Part shown: positions 1 to 8,072 of the stretch, piece by piece
How positions within the stretch are numbered: the stretch's first letter is position 1
Layout: each line of letters begins with the position of its first letter
The notes under the pieces: generated by a model
The model's input: only the letters and a program-made list of their open reading frames with translations
What the model was told of the DNA's origin: nothing
The model's database searches: none
Position numbers and translations under genes: made by a program
Assembly: GCA_027347685.1 (NCBI GenBank)
Contig: DAIEQM010000052.1
Span: forward strand, 1-10,726
Length of the DNA: 10,726 nt
Direction of reading: 5' to 3'
Source of the DNA: UBA5941 sp021824385
Lineage (GTDB): Bacteria; Patescibacteriota; Microgenomatia; UBA8517

Positions 1-219
1 GTGTCTTCTTTTAATTTGCGCCCATTCTCCCCCATTCAAGGAGAACTTTTTTGTGACCTTACCAAAACACTGTCCCTGACCGCCGCGTGTGACAATCTCA
101 ATACTCGATATGGAAGCTACACCATTACTCCGGCACGCGTGCTCCCTGCAAAACAAAACATTCCCGATCGTATTGCATTTGGAAATGTAAAAGAGTTAGA
201 AGAAATGATGCAAAACTAA
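1..219 (+). CDS. dinB: C-terminal end of a Y-family DNA polymerase (DNA polymerase IV-like), 5' part outside the window
   Basis: This is the last 72 codons of a plus-strand gene that enters from the left edge. The GTG at base 1 is probably an internal valine codon, not a start. The tail carries the pattern I associate with the C-terminal little-finger end of small bacterial Pol IV proteins: a predicted helix with an asparagine followed by RYGSYTITPARVL (about residues 36-48 of the visible part), then DRIAFGN near the end (about 56-62). Pol IV is a low-fidelity translesion polymerase; the catalytic palm and fingers lie outside the window, so activity cannot be judged here. The TAA stop (217-219) overlaps the TAG stop of convergent pepF, leaving no intergenic space. 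The assignment rests on this short tail only; another Y-family member is the main alternative. Confidence 0.7.
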   Translation: MSSFNLRPFSPIQGELFCDLTKTLSLTAACDNLNTRYGSYTITPARVLPAKQNIPDRIAFGNVKELEEMMQN

Positions 220-1991
220 ATTTGTTTTGAAAGTTTTGTTTCTTCCTCAACAAGCTCCGCTATCACTTGTAACCCTTCTTCCCAAAAGCTCTTTTTTGAA
301 ATATCTACGCCTACTTTTTTTAGCAAGTTAACCGGGTAGTCACTGTCGCCTGCTTTAAGAAGTTCTATATATTTGGGAGTAAAGTCGGCGGGATTTTTTT
401 GATAAAGCTTATACAAGGAAAGCGCCAAGAGTTCGCCAAAAGCATAGGCGTATACATAGCCCGGGGTATGTATAAAATGAGGAATATAGCTCCACCAGCC
501 TTTGTAGTTGTCGGTTAATGTTACACTCTTCCCAAACATGGCACGCTGTGTTGTTATCCAGGCGTCACTGATGTCTTCGTAGGTAAGCTCTCCTTCTCTC
601 CGCTTGGTGTGCACGATGTCTTCAAAACAGTGCATTGATATTTGTCGAAAAACGGTTGCAATCATGCTGTCGATTTTTTGGGTGAGAAGGGTAAGTTTTT
701 CTTTGGGATTTGTAAGCTTATTCATAAGCTCATGGAATACAATCATCTCACCGAAAGTTGAAGCCATTTCTTGTGTGACGAGGGGCATGTGAAGGCCATA
801 ATCTCCTTGTGTTTTGCCAGCCAAATATTGGTGCAGACCATGTCCGAGCTCGTGGGCAAGCGTCATCACATCATCGGGCCGCTTCATATAGTTTGTGAGA
901 ATATACGGATGGGCCGCGGAAACAGTTGACGCACAAAAAGCTCCTCCACGTTTGTTTGGCAAAAGCGCGGCATGAATGTAATTTTCCTCAAAAAATCCGT
1001 CAATAACATCGCCCGCTTCAGCACTAAACTGACGATATGCATTTCTGACGAGTTGGGAGCCTTCGCTCCATGGTATTTCTGATGGTTTTGTAAATACGAG
1101 TGGCGCATATCGATCATATTCATAGAGCGTCTCGAGTTTTAATAATTTCTTTTTGAGTCTGTAATGTTTGGAAACAATATCGTAACGCGCAGTAACGCTT
1201 GTTACGAGGCTTGAAACAATATCATCTGAGACTTTGTTCGCAAGGTTACGACTTGTGAGCCAATTTTTGTATCCACGCCGTTTGTCTTCCATCATTTTGT
1301 CTGCGACCAATGTATTAAAAATATGACTAAGCTCCATTTTGCGACCAAACAGTGTTTTGGTAACCGACTCCGCACTCTGCTTACGTACGTGTCGTTTATC
1401 GTTTGAAACTAAACTCAAAATTTCTGACTGGGTAAGACTCTTGCCTTTGTATTCATATTGAAGTGTTGACGTAAGTTGTGTAAAAAGCCTACTCCAACTG
1501 CTTGACCCCGTTATATCTTTTTCCAAAATCACTTCCTCAATATCTTCTTTGAGTGTATAAGGCGCAAATTGGCGTTTATACGATAAATAATGTGCATACA
1601 CTGGGTTGTTAATTTGTTGCAAAATAGTTTGTGCCTTTTTTTCAGAAAGCCCTTTCCATTCAATTCCAAAAAACAACATGCTTTTTGAGATCTCTGCTTC
1701 CCACTCAACTATTTTTTGCTGCAAAATACCGTACTCAGGCTTTATGGTATCTGTCGTTGCGAGAAGCATTGCAAATGATGCAACTTTGCCGGCCTTTTCA
1801 TTTAGTTTTTGCAGTATATCGAGCAGTTTTTCGATTTCGTTAGCTGACAAACTTGCGATTCTCCCTTTATATTTCTTTTGAAGAGCCGTGTATTTTTTGC
1901 TGAGTTCCACTATATCGGTTGCGATTTGGGGATCGGAATCTGAAGCATAAAAGCGAGTCAAATCCCAAACTGGTAACGATTCTTTTTTCAC
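216..1991 (-). CDS. pepF: Oligoendopeptidase F, M3-family zinc metallopeptidase
   Basis: The 591-residue protein matches the usual PepF length (about 600). It is expected to be a cytosolic zinc peptidase that cleaves short peptides. The N-terminal half is helical, as in the PepF N-terminal domain. The zinc site is clear: HELGH at residues 380-384 (HExxH, in LAHELGHGLHQ) with E408 in TQEMASTFGE as the likely third ligand, the M3 spacing. The C-terminal HTPGYVYAYAFGE resembles the PepF substrate-binding region. There is no signal peptide. The start is GTG (1989-1991), which shares GTGA with the gpmI TGA stop. With no Shine-Dalgarno sequence visible upstream, translation is probably coupled to gpmI. 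The stop codon interlocks with that of the convergent dinB-like gene. A role in peptide recycling is inferred from the family, not from the glycolytic neighbours. Confidence 0.95.
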   Translation of the reverse strand: MKKESLPVWDLTRFYASDSDPQIATDIVELSKKYTALQKKYKGRIASLSANEIEKLLDILQKLNEKAGKVASFAMLLATTDTIKPEYGILQQKIVEWEAEISKSMLFFGIEWKGLSEKKAQTILQQINNPVYAHYLSYKRQFAPYTLKEDIEEVILEKDITGSSSWSRLFTQLTSTLQYEYKGKSLTQSEILSLVSNDKRHVRKQSAESVTKTLFGRKMELSHIFNTLVADKMMEDKRRGYKNWLTSRNLANKVSDDIVSSLVTSVTARYDIVSKHYRLKKKLLKLETLYEYDRYAPLVFTKPSEIPWSEGSQLVRNAYRQFSAEAGDVIDGFFEENYIHAALLPNKRGGAFCASTVSAAHPYILTNYMKRPDDVMTLAHELGHGLHQYLAGKTQGDYGLHMPLVTQEMASTFGEMIVFHELMNKLTNPKEKLTLLTQKIDSMIATVFRQISMHCFEDIVHTKRREGELTYEDISDAWITTQRAMFGKSVTLTDNYKGWWSYIPHFIHTPGYVYAYAFGELLALSLYKLYQKNPADFTPKYIELLKAGDSDYPVNLLKKVGVDISKKSFWEEGLQVIAELVEEETKLSKQI

Positions 1992-3646
1992 TGAGGAATT
2001 GTACTGTGGATAATATCGGCAAGCAAGTTGCGGCCCATCATAGAACCTGGAATTTCAATTCCCATATATGAAAGTATGGTAGGAGCTACATCGGCCAAGA
2101 TTCCTGATGTCAGTACTTCAGGGTGTTGCCGAAAGCTTTCCGAGATTGCGATAAATGGCACCGGATTACTACTGTGTTCAGTCGAAACGGCGCCTGTTTT
2201 TGGGTTAATCATTTCCTCAGCGTTGCCATGATCGGCGGTAATGATCATGAGTCCTCCGCGCGCAAGGACAAACGACGAGAGTTTTCCCACACATTCGTCG
2301 AGCGTTTCAACGGCCTTTATTGCGGCCGCTAAATTTCCGGTGTGTCCTACCATATCAGCGTTGGCAAAATTCATAACGACAAACGAATAATCATTTTGGT
2401 GACTGAGTTTCTCTATAACGGCGGCAGTTAATTCGCGGGCACTCATTTCTGGTTTCAAATCATACGTGGGAACTTTTGGTGAGGGAACAATCAATCGGTC
2501 TTCTCCCGGAAATGGTAATTCTTGTTGCCCGTTAAAATAAAATGTCACGAAGCGCTCTTTCTCACTTTCCGATGCATGAAGCTGGCGGAGTCCCTCAACA
2601 GAAATTGCTCGCCCCAAGGGCATCGTAATTTGTTCAGGAGGAAAGAGTGGGTGCACTCCTGAAGCGGTAAGCGGTTTTTCGTATTCAGTCATGGTTGCAA
2701 AGTATAAATCGGTAAGCAGTGTTCCGCGTTCGAAACCAATGGTTGGTGTTTTAGGGTCTGCCGTGTGCTTTTTTTCATACTTAATCGTATAGGGGTCAAA
2801 ATCCATTTGTGTGCCAATATTAGGGAGCATAAAGGCACGAGTGAGTTGTCGTGGTCTGTCGATTCTAAAATTAAAAAATATAACTGCATCGTTGCTTTTG
2901 ATTTGTGCAATCGGTGTGCCATCGGGTTTTGAAATCAAGGAAGGCTCAATAAATTCATCAGTTTGTCCTCGAGAATATGAATCATCAATTATTTCTTTCA
3001 CTGTTTTGTATAAGTGTCCTTCTCCGCGAGTTAATGCATAATATGCGCGCCCTGTTCGGTCCCATCGAAGATCTCGATCCATTGCCCAATATCTCCCCAT
3101 GACCGATGCAATTGTTCCAACCTTTTCTCGTGTCATAACTTCTTGAACTTGTGATAAATAGGTGGCACTCGCATTTGTTGGAGAATCCCGTCCGTCTGTA
3201 AATGCATGCAAAAACACCTTCTCTACTTTTTGTGTTGAACAAAAATGAAGGAGCGCATATAAGTGTTCAATATTGCTATGCACGCCGCCTGCTCCTACCA
3301 AACCCATCAAGTGAAGACTTGAGTTATTCTTTTTTACATGTTCTACAGCGCTTTTGAGTGTGGGAATTTCAAAGAACGAACCATCTGCAATCGACATGTT
3401 TATGCGTGCAAGATCTTGATATACGATGCGTCCGGCTCCTAGGTTTAAATGTCCTGTTTCGGTGTTGCCCACCTCTCCTCTCGGAAGCCCAACTGATTCA
3501 CATGAAGCGCCGAGTTGTGTATGAGGAAACCCCGCCATAAGGCTATGAATGTTGGGGATGTTGGCTTGACTCATTGCGTTCCCCTCTCCCGCAGGTGCAA
3601 TACCAAATCCGTCGAGTACTACCAGAAGAGCAAATTTATCGTTCAT
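1988..3646 (-). CDS. gpmI: 2,3-bisphosphoglycerate-independent phosphoglycerate mutase
   Basis: Interconverts 3-phosphoglycerate and 2-phosphoglycerate in glycolysis/gluconeogenesis, normally with two Mn2+ ions and a phosphoenzyme intermediate; cytosolic. Visible family residues are the metal aspartate D12 in LDGFG, the nucleophile motif at 60-66 (GNTETGH), H123 in GGVHS, DGRD at 151-154, MDRDLRWDR, FRIDRPRQ, DMVGH, TADHGNAE and TEHSSNP. The last three supply the C-terminal metal ligands. Position 62, serine in characterised enzymes, is threonine here (codon ACC, 3461-3463 on the plus strand). At 552 residues it is about 40 longer than the common length near 510, with extra sequence before and around TMTEYEKPL. 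The ATG has no well-placed Shine-Dalgarno sequence; an AGGGG lies 20 bases upstream and a four-codon ORF ends on the start. The gene overlaps pepF by four bases and probably forms an operon with it. Confidence 0.96.
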   Translation of the reverse strand: MNDKFALLVVLDGFGIAPAGEGNAMSQANIPNIHSLMAGFPHTQLGASCESVGLPRGEVGNTETGHLNLGAGRIVYQDLARINMSIADGSFFEIPTLKSAVEHVKKNNSSLHLMGLVGAGGVHSNIEHLYALLHFCSTQKVEKVFLHAFTDGRDSPTNASATYLSQVQEVMTREKVGTIASVMGRYWAMDRDLRWDRTGRAYYALTRGEGHLYKTVKEIIDDSYSRGQTDEFIEPSLISKPDGTPIAQIKSNDAVIFFNFRIDRPRQLTRAFMLPNIGTQMDFDPYTIKYEKKHTADPKTPTIGFERGTLLTDLYFATMTEYEKPLTASGVHPLFPPEQITMPLGRAISVEGLRQLHASESEKERFVTFYFNGQQELPFPGEDRLIVPSPKVPTYDLKPEMSARELTAAVIEKLSHQNDYSFVVMNFANADMVGHTGNLAAAIKAVETLDECVGKLSSFVLARGGLMIITADHGNAEEMINPKTGAVSTEHSSNPVPFIAISESFRQHPEVLTSGILADVAPTILSYMGIEIPGSMMGRNLLADIIHSTIPQ

Positions 3647-3657
3647 TCGTTCATCAT
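3643..3657 (-). other. Possible four-codon leader ORF overlapping the gpmI start
   Basis: Read on the minus strand, ATG ATG AAC GAA TGA runs from 3657 to 3643, and its stop overlaps the gpmI start as ATGA. An AGGGG (3671-3667) sits nine bases before the first ATG, a good Shine-Dalgarno distance for this mini-ORF but too far (20 bases) for gpmI itself. This would allow ribosomes to load on the leader and re-initiate at gpmI. It is a pattern seen in the sequence only; so short an ORF can arise by chance. Confidence 0.25.
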
Positions 3658-3681
3658 ATATGAATACCCCTGAAATATCAC

Positions 3682-3710
3682 TTTACATATTACAGGATAT
3701 ATTGTATACT
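3682..3710 (+). promoter_or_regulatory. Sigma-70-type promoter of the secreted protein gene
   Basis: TTTACA (3682-3687) and TATACT (3705-3710) are separated by exactly 17 bases, each differing from the consensus hexamer at one position. The predicted transcript begins near 3717, giving a leader of about 30 bases before the gene at 3748. The promoter lies in the 101-base divergent gap upstream of gpmI. A minus-strand TACAAT (3706-3701) overlaps its -10 and could serve gpmI, but I see no matching -35 for it. Confidence 0.65.
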
Positions 3711-3747
3711 GTTCACGCTAGTTTAGCCTTGTCTAGAGAAGGAGCAT

Positions 3748-4407
3748 ATGGTGAAAAGGTTGTATGTCTTAGTCGCTTTTTTGCTTATCGCACTTACGAG
3801 TAATAGTCTGTTCGCGCAAGACGCGACAGCTACCCCAACCTCGCCGAAAAACGAGATTGAGTTCAAAACTGAGGATGCGAAGTGTTTGGTATCGTTTACC
3901 GAGCACTCAACGGCATTAGGTGGCCCTTCAGCCGACATGAGTGCGGACGTTGACCTCTCTGGGTTGACGTATATGACGGGAAAATTGGTGGAGGTTGTAA
4001 CAAACCAAGGCGTTCCGTATGCACATGTGTATGTGGCACTGACTAACCAGATGTATTACGACATTTGGTTTCTCGGGAGTACCATCAAATACAATCCGAA
4101 TTGTGAAAACAGCATGGGTCGCGCATTGAGCGCTGTGACGGCTGACTCATTTCCGTGTCTCGCTGGCGTTTCGCCGTACACCGTGTCTGCCTATAAATTC
4201 AGTGGGAGCGATGCCTTAGGGAATCTTACCACCGCACAATTTAGTGGACGAAAAGTACTCCTTCTGGGAGTAAAAGAAGCCCACTATGAAATCAAACTGA
4301 CCAAAGTAAAAAATGATCAGAAAGAAACACTCACCGTGGAGCCGGTGGTATACGAGGTGCCATTCGCATCGGTTATTCCTGAGGACAGCTGTTACAAAGC
4401 AAAGTAA
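3748..4407 (+). CDS. Secreted four-cysteine protein of unknown function
   Basis: I do not recognise a family. The 219-residue protein starts with a classic Sec signal peptide: K3-R4, a hydrophobic core at residues 5-16, and a probable cleavage after A23 (SLFA|QD). A short Thr/Pro/Ala-rich linker follows (about 25-35). The mature part is rich in predicted beta strand, with TGKLVEVVTNQGVPYAHVYV (77-96) resembling a beta-sandwich repeat, though this is only an impression. Four cysteines (46, 119, 137, 215) could form two disulfides in an exported protein. There is no lipobox, C-terminal membrane segment or sorting motif, so it is probably released or loosely surface-bound. AAGGAG (3739-3744) is three bases before the ATG; the GTG at 3751 is six bases away and may be the true start, which would remove one residue. 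It has its own promoter and terminator and faces the metabolic genes. Confidence 0.85.
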   Translation: MVKRLYVLVAFLLIALTSNSLFAQDATATPTSPKNEIEFKTEDAKCLVSFTEHSTALGGPSADMSADVDLSGLTYMTGKLVEVVTNQGVPYAHVYVALTNQMYYDIWFLGSTIKYNPNCENSMGRALSAVTADSFPCLAGVSPYTVSAYKFSGSDALGNLTTAQFSGRKVLLLGVKEAHYEIKLTKVKNDQKETLTVEPVVYEVPFASVIPEDSCYKAK

Positions 4408-4420
4408 CAAAAGTAAACAT

Positions 4421-4450
4421 GGGGGAGCTTTTATAGGCTCCCTTATTTTG
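4421..4450 (+). terminator. Intrinsic terminator between convergent genes, possibly bidirectional
   Basis: GGGAGC (4423-4428) pairs with GCTCCC (4437-4442) around an eight-base loop and is followed on the plus strand by TTATTTTG. It lies 15 bases after the stop of the secreted protein gene, and its T-rich tail runs into the enolase stop codon (4443-4445). On the minus strand the same stem follows the enolase stop, but the tail there is only partly U-rich, so termination of enolase is less certain. Confidence 0.75.
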
Positions 4451-5723
4451 TGGCTTGCATCGCAAGTTCTGCCTCAATCGAGAGAAGACGATTATATTTC
4501 GCAACGCGCTCACCACGTGCGGGTGCCCCAAACTTTACATAGTCAGCTCCCACTCCCGTTGCAAAGTCAGCAATCAAGAATTCATTGGTTTCTCCCGATC
4601 GATGAGAGACAATTACTTTCCAATTGGCGTCTCGGCACATTTTTATGACATTCAATGTTTCTGTTACTGTTCCAATTTGGTTTGGCTTAACGAGAATTGC
4701 ATTACATGATTTTTCGGCAATTGCCTTTTGAACACGTTTGGGGTTTGTAGCCAAAAGATCGTCTCCAACAATCGTCATCTGGTCACCAAATGCTTCACGA
4801 AGTTTGTTCCATCCTTCCCAGCCATCTTCATATAGTGGATCTTCCAGAACGGCCAAATGATACATGTTGTTTACCTCTTTATAAAATTCAATCATGGCGG
4901 TTTCGTTTAGTGGAGTTGATTTATCTCGAATGGTATACACGCCCCCTTTATAAAAAGTGTCAGCAGCAACATCGAGGCCCAAAAATACGTCTCGTCCAGT
5001 TTGATAATTTGCTTCACGAATTGATTCCACGAGAATTTCTAACGCATCGGTATTGGTAAACAAATTTGGAGCATAACCGCCTTCGTTTCCGACTGAGTGA
5101 ATTGCGCCACGACGTGTTAGATTGTTCCCTATCGTCATGTAAATTTCGACACCAACACGAAGCCCTTCTGAATATGTTTTAGAGCTCGCCGGAATGACAA
5201 AGAACTCTTGAAAGTCGAGGTTTCCTGCTCCATGAAGTCCGCCGTTTATCATGTTAAAAAGTGGAGTTGGGGCGTGTACTCTGGGAGTTATTCCATGTAA
5301 TTTGGATAGCTGTTCTACCCATGAGTAAATTGGAATGTTTTTTGCAGCAGCAGCTGCTTTTAAAATCACTTCAGAGACAGCCAAAATACTATTTGCCCCA
5401 AGCTTTGATTTGTTTTCAGTTCCATCGGCTGAAATCAAAAGTTCGTCTAACTTTTGCTGGTCTTCGACATCAATTTGGGAACTTGCAACCGCAGGCCCTA
5501 AAATATTGTTTACGTTTGAAACTGCTTTTAAGACTCCCTTCCCCCAATAGCGCGTGGCATCTCCATCGCGAAGCTCAAGTGCCTCATGTGAACCAGTAGA
5601 CATCCCTGATGGAACTGAAGCTACTGCAATGATGCCATTATCAAGTTGACATGCTGCTTCTACAGTAGGAGTAGCTCGTGAGTCGAGTATTTCCCGTGCC
5701 CAAATTTTATGAATTTTTGCCAT
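4443..5723 (-). CDS. eno: Enolase (phosphopyruvate hydratase)
   Basis: Converts 2-phosphoglycerate to PEP, Mg2+-dependent, cytosolic. I choose the ATG at 5723 (426 residues, starting MAKIHKIWAREILDSR) because this matches enolase N-termini and length; an upstream TTG at 5738 would add five residues. The main catalytic positions are present: S42 in the mobile loop SGMSTG, H164 and E173 in GGLHGAGNLDFQEF, the glutamate of GNEGG, the metal ligands in GLDVAAD, LEDPL and VGDDL, the lysine of LVKPNQIG, SHRSGET, and the lysine of YVKFGAP. Several normally invariant neighbours differ: DSRATPT for DSRGNPT, SGMST for SGAST, GNEGG for GDEGG, GETNE for GETED, and KFG for KTG. The gene lies 42 bases downstream of ppsA with no terminator or clear promoter between, so it is probably co-transcribed. 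No Shine-Dalgarno sequence is apparent. Confidence 0.96.
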   Translation of the reverse strand: MAKIHKIWAREILDSRATPTVEAACQLDNGIIAVASVPSGMSTGSHEALELRDGDATRYWGKGVLKAVSNVNNILGPAVASSQIDVEDQQKLDELLISADGTENKSKLGANSILAVSEVILKAAAAAKNIPIYSWVEQLSKLHGITPRVHAPTPLFNMINGGLHGAGNLDFQEFFVIPASSKTYSEGLRVGVEIYMTIGNNLTRRGAIHSVGNEGGYAPNLFTNTDALEILVESIREANYQTGRDVFLGLDVAADTFYKGGVYTIRDKSTPLNETAMIEFYKEVNNMYHLAVLEDPLYEDGWEGWNKLREAFGDQMTIVGDDLLATNPKRVQKAIAEKSCNAILVKPNQIGTVTETLNVIKMCRDANWKVIVSHRSGETNEFLIADFATGVGADYVKFGAPARGERVAKYNRLLSIEAELAMQATK

Positions 5724-5765
5724 TGTGAATTGAATCAAGTTTACCGCATCGAAGTGGATGAAGAC

Positions 5766-8051
5766 TTATGAAATAATTTTTTTCTCTGTCTTTGCAACGA
5801 CTTCGCGCACTCGTTCGATGGCGTCTGGGTTTACAGAAATTCCAGTAACTCCCCATTGCACGAGCTTTTCAACAAGATCTTCATAGGTAGATGGTGCCTG
5901 ACCACAAATTGAACTGGTAATACCATACTTATTGCAGGTTTTGATAACCCGTGCAAGCGCCCAATCAACGACTGGAGCACGTTCATTAAAGGCTTGTGCC
6001 ACTTCGGAATTGTCACGATCTGTTCCCAAAAGAAGCATGGTTAAATCATTGCTTCCAATCGAAATTCCATCAATACCCACCTTAATAAAGTCCTCAAGCA
6101 TAATAACGTTTACCGGAAGTTCACACATCATCAGGAACTTGAATGTTGTACTTTCAAATAACCCCGATGCAGCAACAAGCTTTCGTACACGGGCCAACTC
6201 TTGAGGAGACCTGCAGAATGGAATCATGAGATTCAAATTCTTATATTTCTCCCGGACAAGTTTTATTGCTTGAAGCTCCAAATTAAATACTTCTGGATTT
6301 GCAACATATCGGAATGCTCCTCGAAATCCAAGGAGTGGATTTGGCTCAATCGGCTCCCATGTTTTGCCTCCGGGAAGCGCACGATATTCGTTTGTTTTAA
6401 AGTCTGTTGCGCGGTACGTAACTGGTCGTGGATAAAAAGCTTCACAGAAAACCTCTAAGTCTTTAGCAAGTTTCTTGATAAACTTATCTTGCGTTTTAAG
6501 CTTAATTGCTTCTTTGGGATGGATGCCAATATTTGCAATCATAAATTCTGCTCGCAAAAGACCCACTCCATCAACATGTTTTTTGGCAATTTCTTTTGCA
6601 CGTTCTGGTTCAGCGAGATTGACGTAAATCTTTGTTGCTGTCTTCGTACGTTTCTTTTTCTTTAGAATTTTTTTAATCAGAAGTGCAGCTTTTTTATCGG
6701 CTTCTGGAACTTCGCCGCCGAGGTACACCAACCCTTTTGCACCATCAACGGTCACTATTTGGTCTTCCTTTAATGCATGTGTCGCAGTACGAGTACCAAC
6801 TACACACGGAACACCCAGTTCTCGAGATACAATTGCGGCATGAGAAGTTGATCCACCTTGATTGGTAATAATCGCCGAAGCTTTTCTCATTGCTGGTACA
6901 TAATCAGGTGATGTCATTTCTGCAACCAACACATCGCCTTGATGTACATGATCAATTTCACTTGGCGACTTAAGAATTCGTACATGACCTGAACCAATTC
7001 CAGGACTTGCAGGCTCCCCTGACAAGAATGGAGTTACATCAGCACTTACTCCAGCTGCACCTTTTTGTGCTTGCTTGGCAACAGCAGCCATCGTGGTAAT
7101 CGGACGAGTTTGGGTAATGTATAGTTTCCCATCTTCCTTGGCCCACTCCATATCTTGCGGGAAGTAATAATGCTCTTGAAGACGATTGGCGATTTTAGCG
7201 AGTTCCACGATTTCCTTATCCGTAATTTTTTGTTTATCTCTCCAACTTACGGGTACTTCTTCTTCTCGCGTTCCATTGCCGTGTCGAACCAGTTGCTTCG
7301 ATTGGTCTGAAACTTCCTTTGAAAGAATTGAAAATGTTTCTTTTTGTACAACATATTTGTCGGGAAGTACTGAACCCTGAACAATCATTTCTCCAAGTCC
7401 CCATACACTCTCAATAACTATTCTGTCTTTTTCATTGGTTACCGGATTAATGGAGAACATAACACCTGACACTTCAGACTGAACCATTTTTTGGACAATC
7501 ACGCAGATTTTTACTTTATCGTGATTTATTTTATTTTGAACACGGTAAAAAATTGCACGAGCGGTGAAGAGTGAAGCCCAACATTCTTTGATATTGGTAA
7601 GGAGTGCTTGATCCCCTTTCACATCGAGGAATGTAGCTTGTTGACCTGCAAATGAAGCCCCTGGCAAATCTTCTGCGGTTGCAGAACTTCTCACGGCAAC
7701 AGTTGCGCGCTTAAACACCCCCGAGAGCTTTTTGTAAGCGCTGATTACTTCTTTTGCAACATCAGCTGGAAATTCTGCATTGATGATTCGCCTTTGAATA
7801 TGCCTTGCAACACGATCAAGTTCATCAGAATCTTCTACATCAAGGTCTTTGAGTGCTGCATTTATTTCGTCTCGAAGTCCAGAATCCTCTAAAAATCTGT
7901 CATACGAAACAACGGTAACTGCGAAGCCATAGGGAACAGGAAATTTTGCCTGAGTCATTTCTCCAAGATTGGCACCTTTCCCTCCAACCAGTGGAATATC
8001 GTGCTTGTCGATGTCTTTGAAGAAAGCAATCAGTGGATGGGCATTTGGCAT
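5766..8051 (-). CDS. ppsA: Phosphoenolpyruvate synthase (pyruvate, water dikinase)
   Basis: Catalyses ATP + pyruvate + water to PEP + AMP + phosphate, usually the gluconeogenic direction; cytosolic. The 761 residues are slightly shorter than E. coli PpsA (792). The domain order is canonical: an N-terminal ATP-grasp module (GGKGANLGEM at about 23-32, AVRSSATAEDLPGASFAGQ near 118, QDMEWA and ITQTRP at its end), the swivelling phosphohistidine domain with H404 in GGSTSHAAIVSRELGVP, a lysine-rich linker (KKILKKKKRTK), then the PEP-binding TIM barrel with SIGSNDLTMLLLGTDRDN and the catalytic cysteine C716 in SICGQAPS. Nothing essential appears to be missing. The start codon is the ATG at 8051; no Shine-Dalgarno sequence is visible but a promoter lies upstream. 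Pyruvate phosphate dikinase is less likely because the PpsA-type layout lacks its insertions. Enolase follows directly. Confidence 0.96.
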   Translation of the reverse strand: MPNAHPLIAFFKDIDKHDIPLVGGKGANLGEMTQAKFPVPYGFAVTVVSYDRFLEDSGLRDEINAALKDLDVEDSDELDRVARHIQRRIINAEFPADVAKEVISAYKKLSGVFKRATVAVRSSATAEDLPGASFAGQQATFLDVKGDQALLTNIKECWASLFTARAIFYRVQNKINHDKVKICVIVQKMVQSEVSGVMFSINPVTNEKDRIVIESVWGLGEMIVQGSVLPDKYVVQKETFSILSKEVSDQSKQLVRHGNGTREEEVPVSWRDKQKITDKEIVELAKIANRLQEHYYFPQDMEWAKEDGKLYITQTRPITTMAAVAKQAQKGAAGVSADVTPFLSGEPASPGIGSGHVRILKSPSEIDHVHQGDVLVAEMTSPDYVPAMRKASAIITNQGGSTSHAAIVSRELGVPCVVGTRTATHALKEDQIVTVDGAKGLVYLGGEVPEADKKAALLIKKILKKKKRTKTATKIYVNLAEPERAKEIAKKHVDGVGLLRAEFMIANIGIHPKEAIKLKTQDKFIKKLAKDLEVFCEAFYPRPVTYRATDFKTNEYRALPGGKTWEPIEPNPLLGFRGAFRYVANPEVFNLELQAIKLVREKYKNLNLMIPFCRSPQELARVRKLVAASGLFESTTFKFLMMCELPVNVIMLEDFIKVGIDGISIGSNDLTMLLLGTDRDNSEVAQAFNERAPVVDWALARVIKTCNKYGITSSICGQAPSTYEDLVEKLVQWGVTGISVNPDAIERVREVVAKTEKKIIS

Positions 8052-8072
8052 ATAAAAATAATCTACTTATTC

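Noticed and set aside
211..229. CAAAAC/GTTTTG hairpin as a terminator for the dinB-like gene
   Set aside because: Six pairs, only two of them GC, are too weak to call a terminator with confidence.
604..3540. Other open frames of 60-112 codons antisense to or out of frame with pepF and gpmI
   Set aside because: They lie inside well-supported genes, lack ribosome sites and show no protein-like motifs.
5724..5738. Enolase starting at the TTG at 5738
   Set aside because: The ATG at 5723 gives the usual enolase N-terminus and length; neither has a clear ribosome site.
6660..6690. Lysine-rich stretch in PEP synthase as a sign of a frameshift or fusion
   Set aside because: It falls at the normal linker between the phosphohistidine domain and the TIM barrel, and the frame continues with family sequence on both sides.
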